A stretch of DNA of 64,000 nucleotides from Pedobacter mucosus (GCF_022200785.1 NZ_CP087585.1:3968001-4032000), one strand, 5' to 3'. Shown: positions 1 through 8,578, numbered from the stretch's first letter. Notes: a model not told the origin generated them from the sequence alone. Made by a program: numbers and translations.

Positions 1-133
1 CTTCAACAATCTCTTCAGGTGTTAAAGTTTTAAGGGCTTTTTCTACAGCACGATACCCACCTTTTTGGCGATAGACTTCAAGCGTATTGATGCCTGGTAC
101 GTTTATATGCTCAAGTAATAATTTGCGACCCAT
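1..133 (-). CDS. nuoF: NADH-quinone oxidoreductase subunit F (N-terminal part)
   Basis: This is the first 44 codons of a protein that runs off the left edge of the window. The start MGRKLLLEHI and the following VPGINTLEVYRQKGGYRA are typical of the N terminus of NuoF, the subunit of complex I that binds NADH, FMN and one 4Fe-4S cluster; those binding motifs lie outside the window. The gene follows nuoE by 73 bases on the same strand, which is the usual nuoE-nuoF order. The identity rests on the short N-terminal match plus gene order. Confidence 0.85.
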   Translation of the reverse strand, partial: MGRKLLLEHINVPGINTLEVYRQKGGYRAVEKALKTLTPEEIVE

Positions 134-206
134 TTTTATACCTCTAAATCCCCTGAAGGAGAATTTTCCCCTCGTTGTTAAACTCCCTCATTAAGAGGGC
201 TGGGAG

Positions 207-719
207 TTATTTATTTTTTAAATCTTCAATCAGTTTATCTACGCTAGCCTCAGTAAGGTTTTCGTAGAAAGTATATTCCGGGCTAATTTGTAACACCGGA
301 CCAAAACCGCAGGCAGCTAAACATTCAACTCCTCTAAAGCTAAATAAACCGTCGGCAGTAACTTCGCCTTCTTTAACACCTAACTTATTTTCTAAGTGGA
401 TTAATATTTTTTCTGCACCAACTAAACAACAAGGTCCAGTTCGGCAAACTTCCATTGCATATTTACCTTGAGGTTTTAGAAAGTACATGCTGTAAAAAGT
501 TGCAACTTCAAAAACTTCAATGGGCTGGATTTTTAAGTATTCTGCAATTTTATCCATCGCTGAGGTACTTACCCATAAAAATTCTGCCTGTACCAAGTGC
601 AATAATGGTAACAAAGCTGATTTACTTTTATCTGCAGGGTAGCGTGTAATCACGTCATCAAACTTGGCTAGCAATTCTGATGAGAACACTACAGGTGTTT
701 GTTCTTCTACTTTAAGCAT
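207..719 (-). CDS. nuoE: NADH-quinone oxidoreductase subunit E (24 kDa, 2Fe-2S)
   Basis: This 170-residue protein has the normal length and layout of NuoE/24 kDa subunits. It has a helical N-terminal half and a thioredoxin-like C-terminal half. The 2Fe-2S ligands are visible as Cys92-x4-Cys97 (in VCRTGPCC) and Cys133-x3-Cys137 (in ECLAACGFGP). In complex I it sits with NuoF in the peripheral NADH-oxidising arm. The start overlaps the end of nuoD by eight bases, which indicates translational coupling in the nuoBCDEF operon. The 73 bases that follow, before nuoF, hold a fragment of intergenic-repeat-like sequence, which is unusual inside this tightly packed operon. Confidence 0.96.
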   Translation of the reverse strand: MLKVEEQTPVVFSSELLAKFDDVITRYPADKSKSALLPLLHLVQAEFLWVSTSAMDKIAEYLKIQPIEVFEVATFYSMYFLKPQGKYAMEVCRTGPCCLVGAEKILIHLENKLGVKEGEVTADGLFSFRGVECLAACGFGPVLQISPEYTFYENLTEASVDKLIEDLKNK

Positions 720-1926
720 CTAATTCTCCTGCAATAATATTCATACTACTCATATTGATGATGGCATCGGATAATAACATACCTTCACTCATCGGAGCAA
801 ACATTTGATAATTAACAAAGCTTGGTCTCCGAAAATGTAAACGGTAAGGTGTACGTCCGCCATCATTTATTAAATAAAAACCTAATTCACCATTTCCACC
901 TTCAACAGCGTGATAAACTTCAGCTTTTGGAGCATCAATTTCACCCATCACAATTTTAAAATGATAGATTAAAGCTTCCATATTGTTATAAACTTCCGCT
1001 TTTGGAGGAAGATAGAATTCTGGAACATCAGCATGAAAAATACCTTTTGGCTCGGACTTTAATTTCTCCATTCCTTGCTCAATAATGCGCAAACTCTGCC
1101 ACATTTCTTCGTTACGGACCAAATATCTATCGTAAATATCACCACTTGTCCCTACCGGAACTTCAAAATCAAAATCTTGATAAGAAGCATATGGATCACT
1201 TACACGAACATCATAATCTACACCTGTTGCACGTAAAAGTGGACCAGTCCAACCATAATCCAAGGCAGTTTCTTTACTTACTTCTGCAATACCAGCAGTT
1301 CTATCAATAAAAATACGGTTACGACTTAAAAGGTTTTCAAATTCTTTAAGTGCAACCGGAAATTCCTTTAAAAATTTATTAATCTTCGCAAAAGCGATAT
1401 CATTAAAATCTCTTTCAAAACCACCAATACGTCCAATGTTCGTCGTTAAACGAGCACCACAAACCTCTTCAAAAATTTCATAAATATGTTCACGAAATTG
1501 AAAAAGATATAAAAACGTAGTAGTTGCACCGGTATCCTGACCTACAATAGTATTACATATAATATGATCGGAAATACGGGAAAGCTCCATGATGATTACA
1601 CGAAGGTAATCAACACGCTTTGGTAATTTAATATTCAACAGTTTTTCAACTGTCATATGCCATCCCATGTTATTAATGGGCGATGAGCAATAATTTAAGC
1701 GATCAGTTAATGGAGTGATTTGATAAAATGGACGATGCTCAGCAATCTTTTCGAAAGCACGATGTATATATCCAATTGTGGATACACCGCTAACAATACG
1801 TTCGCCATCTAATTGAAGAACATTTTGAAAAACGCCATGTGTTGCAGGGTGTGTTGGACCTAAATTTAAGGTTACCAGCTCACTCTGAGGATCATTATCT
1901 GTATATACCGGATGGTTATGATTCAT
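712..1926 (-). CDS. nuoD: NADH-quinone oxidoreductase subunit D (49 kDa)
   Basis: This 404-residue protein matches NuoD, the hydrogenase-derived 49 kDa subunit that forms the quinone-binding cavity with NuoB. The conserved segment LNLGPTHPATHGV lies at about residues 20-32. It contains the histidines that face the quinone head group in the family. The stretch YCSSPINNMGW and the C-terminal DPCFS-like region, here replaced by a tail ending IIAGELDA, are also of NuoD type. It is a stand-alone NuoD and is not fused to NuoC as in enterobacteria. It starts three bases after nuoC ends and overlaps nuoE, so it is clearly operonic. Confidence 0.96.
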   Translation of the reverse strand: MNHNHPVYTDNDPQSELVTLNLGPTHPATHGVFQNVLQLDGERIVSGVSTIGYIHRAFEKIAEHRPFYQITPLTDRLNYCSSPINNMGWHMTVEKLLNIKLPKRVDYLRVIIMELSRISDHIICNTIVGQDTGATTTFLYLFQFREHIYEIFEEVCGARLTTNIGRIGGFERDFNDIAFAKINKFLKEFPVALKEFENLLSRNRIFIDRTAGIAEVSKETALDYGWTGPLLRATGVDYDVRVSDPYASYQDFDFEVPVGTSGDIYDRYLVRNEEMWQSLRIIEQGMEKLKSEPKGIFHADVPEFYLPPKAEVYNNMEALIYHFKIVMGEIDAPKAEVYHAVEGGNGELGFYLINDGGRTPYRLHFRRPSFVNYQMFAPMSEGMLLSDAIINMSSMNIIAGELDA

Positions 1927-1929
1927 ATT

Positions 1930-2430
1930 TTACCTTCCAAAAAATTCGTCTTTTTTATCTACTCTATTCGGATCTTCCAATGGATATTGTTTCAGCATCG
2001 GATGAACACCTAAATCATCCATATTTAAAATACGGCGTAAATCCGGATGGCCTTCAAATTTAACTCCGAACAAATCAAAAGTTTCTCTTTCCATCCAATT
2101 AGCACCTTTCCAAACGGTTGTTGCACTTGCTATAGTTGGATTTTGTTCAGAAATGAAAACTTTAATCCTGATTCTAACCTGCTCTACCATGTTATGCAAA
2201 TGGTAAACTACAGCAATACCATGATCTTTTCCTGGATAATGAACGGCAGTAATATCCGTAAGAAAATTAAACTTTAGTTCTTCTTTAAGGTGCGAAAGCA
2301 CATTTAAAATGACATCCTTATACGTTACGAAGGTTAATAAGCCATAAGGCTCAGAAATAGCCGTAATTTTTTCGCCAAACTTTTCAGTTAGCTTAACATG
2401 GATATCATTATTTAGCGTAGTTTCTTCCAT
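1930..2430 (-). CDS. nuoC: NADH-quinone oxidoreductase subunit C (30 kDa)
   Basis: This is a 166-residue NuoC, the 30 kDa subunit of the connecting module of complex I. The family signature is visible near residues 112-135: WMERETFDLFGVKFEGHPDL, followed by RRILN. It is a separate gene from nuoD, as is usual in Bacteroidota. The ATG shares its last base with the nuoB stop codon (position 2430), which points to coupled translation with nuoB. Confidence 0.96.
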   Translation of the reverse strand: MEETTLNNDIHVKLTEKFGEKITAISEPYGLLTFVTYKDVILNVLSHLKEELKFNFLTDITAVHYPGKDHGIAVVYHLHNMVEQVRIRIKVFISEQNPTIASATTVWKGANWMERETFDLFGVKFEGHPDLRRILNMDDLGVHPMLKQYPLEDPNRVDKKDEFFGR

Positions 2431-2972
2431 TATTTAATGCCGTATTGCCCTAAAAGTTCTTTGTAATAATCAGAATTTCTTCTTCTTCCAGATTCATTTC
2501 TAACTAAATCCTGAATGCGTTGAAATCCATCTAAAATAGCTTCCGGTCTTGGCGGACAACCAGGAACATAAACGTCAACTGGAATAATTTCATCAATACC
2601 TTGCAAAACGGAATAGGTATCAAAAATACCTCCACTACTTGCACAAGCGCCAACGGCCATTACCCAACGAGGTTCCGCCATTTGAATATACACTTGTTTC
2701 AATACCGGACCCATTTTTTTAGCAATGGTTCCCATCACCATTAAAACATCAGCCTGACGGGGAGAAAAACTCAAACGTTCTGCACCGAAACGACCTAAAT
2801 CATAGTGAGAACCCATGGTTGCCATAAACTCAATTCCACAACATGAAGTTGCGAAAGGTAATGGCCATAATGAATTTGAGCGGGCCAAACCAATCACTTT
2901 GTCCATTGAAGTGGCAAAGAAACCAGATCCTTCTATTCCTGGAGGCGCATCAACTATATTAATTTCACTCAT
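2430..2972 (-). CDS. nuoB: NADH-quinone oxidoreductase subunit B (20 kDa, cluster N2)
   Basis: This 180-residue NuoB carries the ligands of the terminal 4Fe-4S cluster N2: the tandem pair Cys44-Cys45 (ATSCCGIEF), Cys110 (VGACASSGG) and Cys139 ([10 protein letters not shown]). N2 passes electrons to quinone at the NuoB/NuoD interface. The frame stays open to a Met codon at 3017, but the start at 2972 ([10 protein letters not shown]) is preferred. The extra 15 residues are unlike the family, and that upstream part overlaps the promoter and a 5' stem-loop. It leads the nuoBCDEF transcript. nuoA lies about 200 bases upstream with its own promoter. Confidence 0.95.
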   Translation of the reverse strand: MSEINIVDAPPGIEGSGFFATSMDKVIGLARSNSLWPLPFATSCCGIEFMATMGSHYDLGRFGAERLSFSPRQADVLMVMGTIAKKMGPVLKQVYIQMAEPRWVMAVGACASSGGIFDTYSVLQGIDEIIPVDVYVPGCPPRPEAILDGFQRIQDLVRNESGRRRNSDYYKELLGQYGIK

Positions 2973-2989
2973 GTCTATAAACAAAAAAT

Positions 2990-3012
2990 GCTCATTCCTT
3001 TGCAGAACGAGC
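2990..3012 (-). other. Stem-loop at the 5' end of the nuoB mRNA
   Basis: On the minus strand GCTCGTTC and GAATGAGC pair (eight base pairs including one G-U) around a seven-base loop and are followed by ATTTTTTG. The hairpin begins almost exactly where transcription from the promoter at 3015-3043 should start. It could stabilise the mRNA or act as an attenuator. This is a structural prediction read by eye. Confidence 0.5.
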
Positions 3013-3014
3013 AA

Positions 3015-3043
3015 CAAATTTACAATATTTTAAAGGCAAACAA
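3015..3043 (-). promoter_or_regulatory. Predicted promoter of nuoBCDEF
   Basis: The minus strand reads TTG, 18 bases, TAAATTTG, a full match to the Bacteroidota primary sigma factor consensus (TTG, 17-23 bases, TAnnTTTG). It is placed so that transcription would begin near 3008, about 36 bases before the nuoB start. Confidence 0.7.
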
Positions 3044-3095
3044 TTAGATTTAGGCGATTTAGAACCTTTCTAAATAAATTACATTTAGCTATCTT

Positions 3096-3112
3096 AGTGT
3101 AAGTTTTACACT
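3096..3112. other. Small hairpin between nuoA and nuoB
   Basis: AGTGTAA and TTACACT form a seven-base inverted repeat with a three-base loop. No T-run follows on the minus strand, so it does not look like an intrinsic terminator. It could mark an mRNA end or processing point after nuoA. Confidence 0.35.
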
Positions 3113-3170
3113 CCAAATTTTACTTAAAACAGCATATTTCAGTTCAATTTGAAAGACCTCTAAATTAAAG

Positions 3171-3542
3171 TTAATTCCAATCTAAAACTTTTTTCTTGAT
3201 AACATAAACGAAACCAAGTAATAAAGTACCCATAAAAATAAACATCTCAATCATTCCATCCATTCTTAAAACCTTAAAATTAACGGCCCAAGGGTACATA
3301 AAAATAACTTCAATATCGAACAATACAAATAGAATAGCTACAACAAAATACTTAATTGAAAAAGGCTGACGGGCATTTCCTATAGATTTAACACCAGCTT
3401 CAAAAGTTTCTAGCTTATCACTAGTTTTTCTTTGCGGACCTAAATAATGTGTTCCAACTAATGTTAGCACCACGAAACCCAATGCTACAATAATTTGAAA
3501 AATGATTGGTAAAAAATCTATTGCTGTACTTTGCGTTTGCAT
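3171..3542 (-). CDS. nuoA: NADH-quinone oxidoreductase subunit A
   Basis: This 123-residue membrane protein has three hydrophobic segments (about residues 9-30, 63-83 and 93-113) and the NuoA hallmark YFVVAILFVLFDIEVIFMYP in the second helix, with its conserved acidic residues. NuoA belongs to the membrane arm next to the quinone site. It precedes nuoB in the usual order but is separated from it by about 200 bases and has its own promoter, so the complex I genes here are probably transcribed from at least two start points. Confidence 0.95.
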   Translation of the reverse strand: MQTQSTAIDFLPIIFQIIVALGFVVLTLVGTHYLGPQRKTSDKLETFEAGVKSIGNARQPFSIKYFVVAILFVLFDIEVIFMYPWAVNFKVLRMDGMIEMFIFMGTLLLGFVYVIKKKVLDWN

Positions 3543-3561
3543 AATATTATTTTCTGTGATG

Positions 3562-3591
3562 CAAAAGTAAAAGAAAAAGGCAGGATATCAA
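3562..3591 (-). promoter_or_regulatory. Predicted promoter of nuoA
   Basis: The minus strand reads TTG, 19 bases, TACTTTTG, a perfect Bacteroidota housekeeping promoter, ending about 20 bases before the nuoA ATG. Its -33 element lies inside the terminator hairpin of the upstream TPR operon. Confidence 0.75.
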
Positions 3592-3602
3592 ATCCTGCCT
3601 TT
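3576..3602 (-). terminator. Rho-independent terminator of the exbB-TPR operon
   Basis: AAAGGCAGGAT and ATCCTGCCTTT form an 11-base-pair stem with a five-base loop, followed on the minus strand by a T-rich tract. It begins about 20 bases after the stop codon of the TPR gene and overlaps the nuoA promoter. Confidence 0.85.
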
Positions 3603-3622
3603 ATAAATTATTTTAAACTAAA

Positions 3623-5332
3623 CTATTTACCTTTTCCTTTAGCTGCAGGAGCTTGAAGTTCCTTTAACTTCGCTGTAGCGAATGGACCAGCTGGATCTAA
3701 AGCTATACTTTTATTTAAGTAATCAACTGCTTTCGCTTTATCTTTATCTGCATAAAATGCACCAAGATAATCGTATGACTCTACTAGGTAAGTTTTATTA
3801 GTTGCTACCTCTTCTGGTTTTACTAAGCTGATATACTTCTCAAAATAAGGAATAGATGCATATTTTGGATTAGTTTTATCATCCAATAAATTAGCTATTC
3901 TTGCTCTTGTAACATATGCTAAAGCAAATTCAGGAGAAATTTTATTTAGGTGACTTAAAGCTGAATCTGCTTCTACCAAACCAGCTGTGTTTATTGGTTT
4001 TTTATCTCTCTGTAAAAACGCCGATTCGTAATATCTATTTTGACCTAAATAATAGTAGTTGGTTAATGAACCTTTGCCATTAGGATTATATTTAATTGCA
4101 AGGCTATAAATATCTGCAGATTTAGCATATTTTTTCGCTTTGTATAGCGCTAAACCAGCTTCAGCTAAAGCGTCTGCATTATTAGAATCAATTTTCGTTG
4201 CCTCGATAATGTTACCTACCGCTAAACTATCTTGACCTGCTTTTAACTGCGCTTTACCTAAATAAAGATAATCATTACCTAAAATTTTGGTTTTATCTTT
4301 TTCTTTTGCAAAAAACTCTGTCATGTTAGTAAGCGCTTGAGGATAATTTTTATTCTCATAAGCAGCCCAACCTTTTAATCTAGCTACAACAACAGCTTTT
4401 GATGAGTTAGCTGGAACTTGTAACGCAGTAGCAACTTGTTCTAACGTTTGGAAATCTTTTGCATAAAATAAGAATTGAGCATAACGCAACTGAGACTCTA
4501 AAGATTTATCTGTCAAATCAAGATATTTCTTATAATTTTCAATTCCTTTTTTAGCTTTTTCTTGATCAGTACCAAAACTACTCCACTGTAAATAAAGTTC
4601 GCCTAATTCGCGATAAGCTGGACCATAATTAGGATCTGCAGCAATTACATCTTGTAATTCTTTTTCTCCTTCAGGAAAAGCCCTCGACTCTTTATACATT
4701 TTACCAATTTGAGTTTTAGCTCTTCTGTTTGTTGGATCAACATCACCAACTCTCATATAAGGACCTAAAGCTTCTGAATTTTTCTTTTGTAATGCATAAG
4801 CATCTCCCAGCGCTAAAAATACTTCAGCATCTTTATCTTTGGTATCTAACTCATCCGCTTTTGTAATATTCGCTAAAGCATTTGTGAAATCAGGCTTAGA
4901 AACATCATCGGTTGGTTTATCTTGTGCTAAGTAAGCCTTACCAACATTTAAATACGTTTTGTAATCTTTTTTGCCTAACTCAATAGCTTTGTCAAAATTA
5001 GTTTTAGCAGAAGTTGGATTGTTTGATAACATATCTGCTTCGCCTAAACCAATAAGATTTAGATTATTTTTTGCATCTGCTGTTATGCCTTTAGTAAAAA
5101 CGGCTCTAGCTGAGTCGATATAACCGGTTTTTAAATAAACCAAACCAAGATTATAATAATTTTCGCCGTTAGATGCTTGCGAGCTCACCAATGATTTAAG
5201 CATTGATGTTGCTTTCTGATACTGTTCAGCGTCAATGGCTTTTTTCGCGTCGTTTAAATTTTGAGCAAAAACTGCAGAACCCATCAACACTAAACCTAAA
5301 TTTAAGGTTATCGCTTTCTTTGAAATTTTCAT
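3623..5332 (-). CDS. Secreted tetratricopeptide repeat protein
   Basis: This 569-residue protein has a signal peptide (about residues 1-23, ending VFAQ). Almost all of the rest is tandem TPR-like helical hairpins. Examples are NYYNLGLVYLKTGYIDSARA and GPAYRELGELYLQWSS, with a last unit SYDYLGAFYADKDKAKAVDY. TPR arrays bind other proteins, so a periplasmic scaffold is likely. It is the last gene of the exbB-exbD-exbD-tonB-pstS-like operon and ends with a Lys/Gly/Ala-rich tail just before a strong terminator. Its partner is unknown; the operon suggests the Ton machinery or the PstS-like lipoprotein. Confidence 0.85.
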   Translation of the reverse strand: MKISKKAITLNLGLVLMGSAVFAQNLNDAKKAIDAEQYQKATSMLKSLVSSQASNGENYYNLGLVYLKTGYIDSARAVFTKGITADAKNNLNLIGLGEADMLSNNPTSAKTNFDKAIELGKKDYKTYLNVGKAYLAQDKPTDDVSKPDFTNALANITKADELDTKDKDAEVFLALGDAYALQKKNSEALGPYMRVGDVDPTNRRAKTQIGKMYKESRAFPEGEKELQDVIAADPNYGPAYRELGELYLQWSSFGTDQEKAKKGIENYKKYLDLTDKSLESQLRYAQFLFYAKDFQTLEQVATALQVPANSSKAVVVARLKGWAAYENKNYPQALTNMTEFFAKEKDKTKILGNDYLYLGKAQLKAGQDSLAVGNIIEATKIDSNNADALAEAGLALYKAKKYAKSADIYSLAIKYNPNGKGSLTNYYYLGQNRYYESAFLQRDKKPINTAGLVEADSALSHLNKISPEFALAYVTRARIANLLDDKTNPKYASIPYFEKYISLVKPEEVATNKTYLVESYDYLGAFYADKDKAKAVDYLNKSIALDPAGPFATAKLKELQAPAAKGKGK

Positions 5333-5389
5333 TGGATATTCTGTTTTATTAATGGAGTATCTTTAACTCCGTGGTTCAATTTATAATTT

Positions 5390-6295
5390 TTATTTGTTCT
5401 CTTTCGTTAAATTGATTTCTCTTGGCATTAGCTTGTGAGGGCCAAGTCCAGATTTAAGTACAATTAACTGACCTCTCTGACTTCTTAACCATGTCGCAAA
5501 TCCTGTGCCTAAACCATCTCTACCTTCACAATCAATAATATTTACATTTCTTAAAAACGGGTAAATACCATTGATAAGATTATCTTGTGTTGGTTTATAG
5601 AATTGATCTGCGCCAGGTTTTCCACTTAAGTTTTTTACCCCAAGCGTTTTAACTTTTAAAAGGTAGTTAGCCATTTTTACATTTCTGCCAGAAATCCAAT
5701 TAATGCCTAAAATACCAATAAAATTCTTATCCTCAGCTATAAGTTTTATAACTTCATCACTAGAATTTTTTGAGTAAACACTCTTGGCTGGAAACTGACT
5801 AATATTAGCCAATTTTTTAAAATATTGAAAAGTACTTGAATAAGCATTATCAAAAACCAATCTTTTATCTGACTTTCCTCCCTGCAATATATCTATTATT
5901 TCCTTAACGGTAATTGTGCTATCAATATTGCTTTGGTTTGTAATTAAGGCAATCCCATCTACAGCAAACCGAGAAGTATTAATTTTTATATTCCTTTGAT
6001 TATAATATTTTTCTTCTGCTTTATTGAGCATTCGAGGTAACACGATCACACGAACACTATCATTTAAAAAAGCCGGCAGAAGTTTTTCCTCGGGCTTAAC
6101 TGTTGTTTCAAATTTTGCTTGAGGATAATCTAATGAGAAAACATCAATCTGTTCTTGCACTATCGGACCAACACTTTCATCAACCAGAATTTTTAAAGTA
6201 CCACTAGTTCGGGTTTCTTTTACCGATTCGGTTTTCGCCTTACGTTTACAAGAAACAAAAGCAAGCAATATGATTATAAAAAAAATATTTCTCAT
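5390..6295 (-). CDS. PstS-like periplasmic substrate-binding lipoprotein
   Basis: This 301-residue protein begins with a lipoprotein signal (MRNIFFIIILLAFVSCKRK, lipidated Cys16). The rest resembles the two-lobed PstS phosphate-binding fold, with TLKILVDESVGPIVQEQIDV near the N terminus and a C-terminal lobe. No pstC, pstA or pstB lies nearby, so it is not part of a standard ABC phosphate importer here. It follows tonB and a small membrane protein in the Ton operon. Its ligand is unknown: phosphate or another oxyanion would be the family guess, but it may only signal or occupy the periplasmic face of the Ton complex. Confidence 0.78.
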   Translation of the reverse strand: MRNIFFIIILLAFVSCKRKAKTESVKETRTSGTLKILVDESVGPIVQEQIDVFSLDYPQAKFETTVKPEEKLLPAFLNDSVRVIVLPRMLNKAEEKYYNQRNIKINTSRFAVDGIALITNQSNIDSTITVKEIIDILQGGKSDKRLVFDNAYSSTFQYFKKLANISQFPAKSVYSKNSSDEVIKLIAEDKNFIGILGINWISGRNVKMANYLLKVKTLGVKNLSGKPGADQFYKPTQDNLINGIYPFLRNVNIIDCEGRDGLGTGFATWLRSQRGQLIVLKSGLGPHKLMPREINLTKENK

Positions 6296-6303
6296 TTAAG
6301 GAA

Positions 6304-6531
6304 TTAGTCTCGCCTACTAAGGCTTAAAAGTCTTATAAATGCATAAATTATTAAAAAGATGCCTATTGCTATCCTACCCCAATGCGGAATGGAACTTAAA
6401 CGTAAAGCTAAAGGCTCCCAAAACATAAATGCAAAACCTAAAACCACATAAAAAACAAACATGATTAGGCCTAAAATGAGCAAAAACCGCTGTTTAGGCG
6501 ATTTTTGCTTAAAGATATCAAAATTTAACAT
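6304..6531 (-). CDS. Small inner-membrane protein of the Ton operon
   Basis: This 75-residue protein has two clear transmembrane segments (about residues 15-36 and 49-67) and basic ends (KQKSPKQR, LSLSRRD). I do not recognise a named family. It lies six bases after tonB and eight bases before the PstS-like gene, so it is almost certainly co-transcribed and co-translated with them. A role in assembly or anchoring of the ExbB/ExbD/TonB complex is an inference from position only. Confidence 0.7.
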   Translation of the reverse strand: MLNFDIFKQKSPKQRFLLILGLIMFVFYVVLGFAFMFWEPLALRLSSIPHWGRIAIGIFLIIYAFIRLLSLSRRD

Positions 6532-6537
6532 CTACTA

Positions 6538-7359
6538 TTAGTTCAATGTAAAGTTAACGTTGATGTTGTATTTTACCCTTACTGGCTTACCATTTTGAAT
6601 ACCTGGATTCCAACGTGGACTTGCTTTTAACACACGGATAGCTTCTTCATCAGTACCACTACCCAAACCGCGGGTAACTTGGATATCTGTTAATTTACCA
6701 TCTTTTTCAACAACGAAAGATAAAAATACTTTACCCTGTACATTGTTTTCCTGTGCCATTGGCGGATATTTAATTGCTCCTCCTAAATACTTATAGAATT
6801 TAGCAATACCCCCTGGATATTCTGGTTGTTTTTCGATACTAACAAAGTCATAAACTTTATTATCATCTACAGCAACTGCAGCTTCCCTTTTCGGACCTTC
6901 ACCTACTGGTTCAGCAATAACAATATCAGCTGTTGGATCACCTTTAATATCACGTTGACCTGGATCAGCTTCCTTCAATTTTTCAACTGTTGGTGGTTCC
7001 TCATCACGTACCAACTCATCTGGTTTTACAATTGGAGGCGGCATTTTTACCTGATCCACTTTTGGTGGCGGTGGCTCTACCGGCGGTGGTGGCGGTGTTT
7101 TCGGATCTACAGGTGGCGGTGGTGCAATAATTACCTCTTGTGCTTTTTGTTGTTCTTCCTGATTATCCATTGATCCTTTTATTAGACCATAGATTTTAGG
7201 TGAGAAAAATAGAACAAGAAATACCACAGAACCGATTATTAAAGCCTTTGTTGTATTTGCTGCATTAGTTTTACGCAATTGATAAGCGCCATAACTTTTG
7301 TTTTTATCAGCAAAAACTACCTCAAGCCATTCTTTTCTAAAAATATCTAATTTTGACAT
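6538..7359 (-). CDS. tonB: TonB energy transducer
   Basis: This 273-residue TonB has a cytoplasmic N terminus and one transmembrane helix (about residues 38-54). A proline-rich periplasmic spacer follows (about 79-113, runs of PPPP), and then a C-terminal TonB domain (about 178-273) with YPPMAQENNVQGKVFLSFVV. TonB carries proton-motive energy from ExbB/ExbD to outer-membrane TonB-dependent transporters, such as the SusC proteins at the other end of this window. The cytoplasmic stretch with KNKSYGAYQLRK is typical of Bacteroidota TonB proteins. It follows two exbD genes in the same operon. Confidence 0.93.
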   Translation of the reverse strand: MSKLDIFRKEWLEVVFADKNKSYGAYQLRKTNAANTTKALIIGSVVFLVLFFSPKIYGLIKGSMDNQEEQQKAQEVIIAPPPPVDPKTPPPPPVEPPPPKVDQVKMPPPIVKPDELVRDEEPPTVEKLKEADPGQRDIKGDPTADIVIAEPVGEGPKREAAVAVDDNKVYDFVSIEKQPEYPGGIAKFYKYLGGAIKYPPMAQENNVQGKVFLSFVVEKDGKLTDIQVTRGLGSGTDEEAIRVLKASPRWNPGIQNGKPVRVKYNINVNFTLN

Positions 7360-7377
7360 GGTTCTTGATTTTTACTG

Positions 7378-7881
7378 TTATAAAATACCTTGTTGTTGCA
7401 TTGATTGTTTTTCATTATCAAGGATATTGTCATCATCAATCTGACGAACTTTTACCTTCAATATTTCTAACTCATCCATAATATCAACAAAATTTTGGAA
7501 AGTAGATCCGCTGGTTGGTTTTATCAACACCACAAATTCTCCTTTAATACCTGATGCATCAGCAACTTTTCTGTTTTCGATAATTGATTTATCAACTACA
7601 GATAAGTTTTCGAAAGTAGGAGCTGTTTTACCAGCTTCACCCATATACCAAGCAACCTTATCTTTTTTACCCAATAAGATAGTCATGGTTTTCGATGCTT
7701 TTAATTCAAGCCTGTTTTCGTTTTTATCATCTTTATCTGGCTTTACAATATCCATCGCTTGTGGCGTAGAGATTGAGGTAGTCAAAATAAAGAATGTTAC
7801 TAAAAGAAACATCAAATCTACCATCGGTGTCATATCGACTCTTGGTGTGGCTTTCTTCCCGCCTGTGTTTAATTCTGCCAT
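7378..7881 (-). CDS. exbD: Biopolymer transport protein ExbD (second copy in operon)
   Basis: This 167-residue ExbD-family protein has the family layout: a short cytoplasmic tail, one transmembrane helix (about 20-40) beginning PRVDMTPMVDLMFLLVTFF, and a periplasmic domain. Asp22 is in the position of the proton-carrying aspartate of ExbD/TolR. The segment MDIVKPDKDDKNENRLELKA follows the helix. It lies three bases after the other exbD and 18 bases before tonB. Two unequal ExbD proteins in one operon suggest a hetero-oligomeric ExbD core. A third, related copy lies at 14578-15108. Confidence 0.93.
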   Translation of the reverse strand: MAELNTGGKKATPRVDMTPMVDLMFLLVTFFILTTSISTPQAMDIVKPDKDDKNENRLELKASKTMTILLGKKDKVAWYMGEAGKTAPTFENLSVVDKSIIENRKVADASGIKGEFVVLIKPTSGSTFQNFVDIMDELEILKVKVRQIDDDNILDNEKQSMQQQGIL

Positions 7882-7884
7882 TTC

Positions 7885-8499
7885 TTATTTCTTTTTAGCT
7901 TCAGAATTGGTTACTAACAAAAATTTATTCACTTTTTGTTTCTGAAGTACGTCAACAATCTTTTTGATTACAGGATATTCTTCTTTAGCATCACCTTTAA
8001 TACTGACACGCATTGGCTGTTGATTTACTTCAGCAGTTGCGGTACGGGCCTGTAAAACCCATGAGTTTAATTGATTATCAACAGAATCTGTTGGAATACC
8101 CGTTTGTACGCCCTTTTTCATTCTGTCTGATCCAGACATTGCAATAAACTTTTTCAGATCTGAAACTGGTACACCAAAAGTTGAGATAACTGAAAAACGT
8201 TGTATTTCCTGTGGGGTAAAATCAATATTATATTGCTTACCAATTAATTCTAAGGTTCTTGCCCTTACTTTATTACCTGCTACTTCAAAGAAAACCTGAC
8301 CCTGTCCAATTGTTAAAATTGCATTATTTTCAGCTGGAACCTTAAACTCATAGGTTGATGAGGGGGTTTGAACAGCTAGTGGTTCTGGTTGCCTTGCAGT
8401 TGCAGTTAATATGAAGAAAGTAAGTAACAATGAGGCCACATCACACATGGCGGTCATATCTGTTACAGTACTTGTTCTTTTAACTTTTATTCTAGGCAT
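7885..8499 (-). CDS. exbD: Biopolymer transport protein ExbD (first copy in operon)
   Basis: This 204-residue ExbD/TolR-family protein has a transmembrane helix at about residues 18-36 (DMTAMCDVASLLLTFFILTA) with the expected aspartate at position 20. Its periplasmic part is longer than that of its neighbour and contains VQTGIPTDSVDNQLNSWVLQ, an insertion typical of the longer Bacteroidota ExbD paralogue. It lies between exbB and the second exbD. Sequence identity with the second ExbD is low outside the helix, so the two are probably not interchangeable. Confidence 0.92.
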   Translation of the reverse strand: MPRIKVKRTSTVTDMTAMCDVASLLLTFFILTATARQPEPLAVQTPSSTYEFKVPAENNAILTIGQGQVFFEVAGNKVRARTLELIGKQYNIDFTPQEIQRFSVISTFGVPVSDLKKFIAMSGSDRMKKGVQTGIPTDSVDNQLNSWVLQARTATAEVNQQPMRVSIKGDAKEEYPVIKKIVDVLQKQKVNKFLLVTNSEAKKK

Positions 8500-8578
8500 A
8501 ATATAAATTACTAGTTTTTAATAATGATGATCTTTTTTCCGGTTTTCCATAAAGCCGGTAAAAATTTTTTCAAAATTC

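Noticed and set aside
6826..7173. 115-codon frame on the plus strand inside tonB
   Set aside because: It is antisense to the proline-rich spacer of TonB; its Trp- and Arg-rich translation is an artefact of the repeated proline codons.
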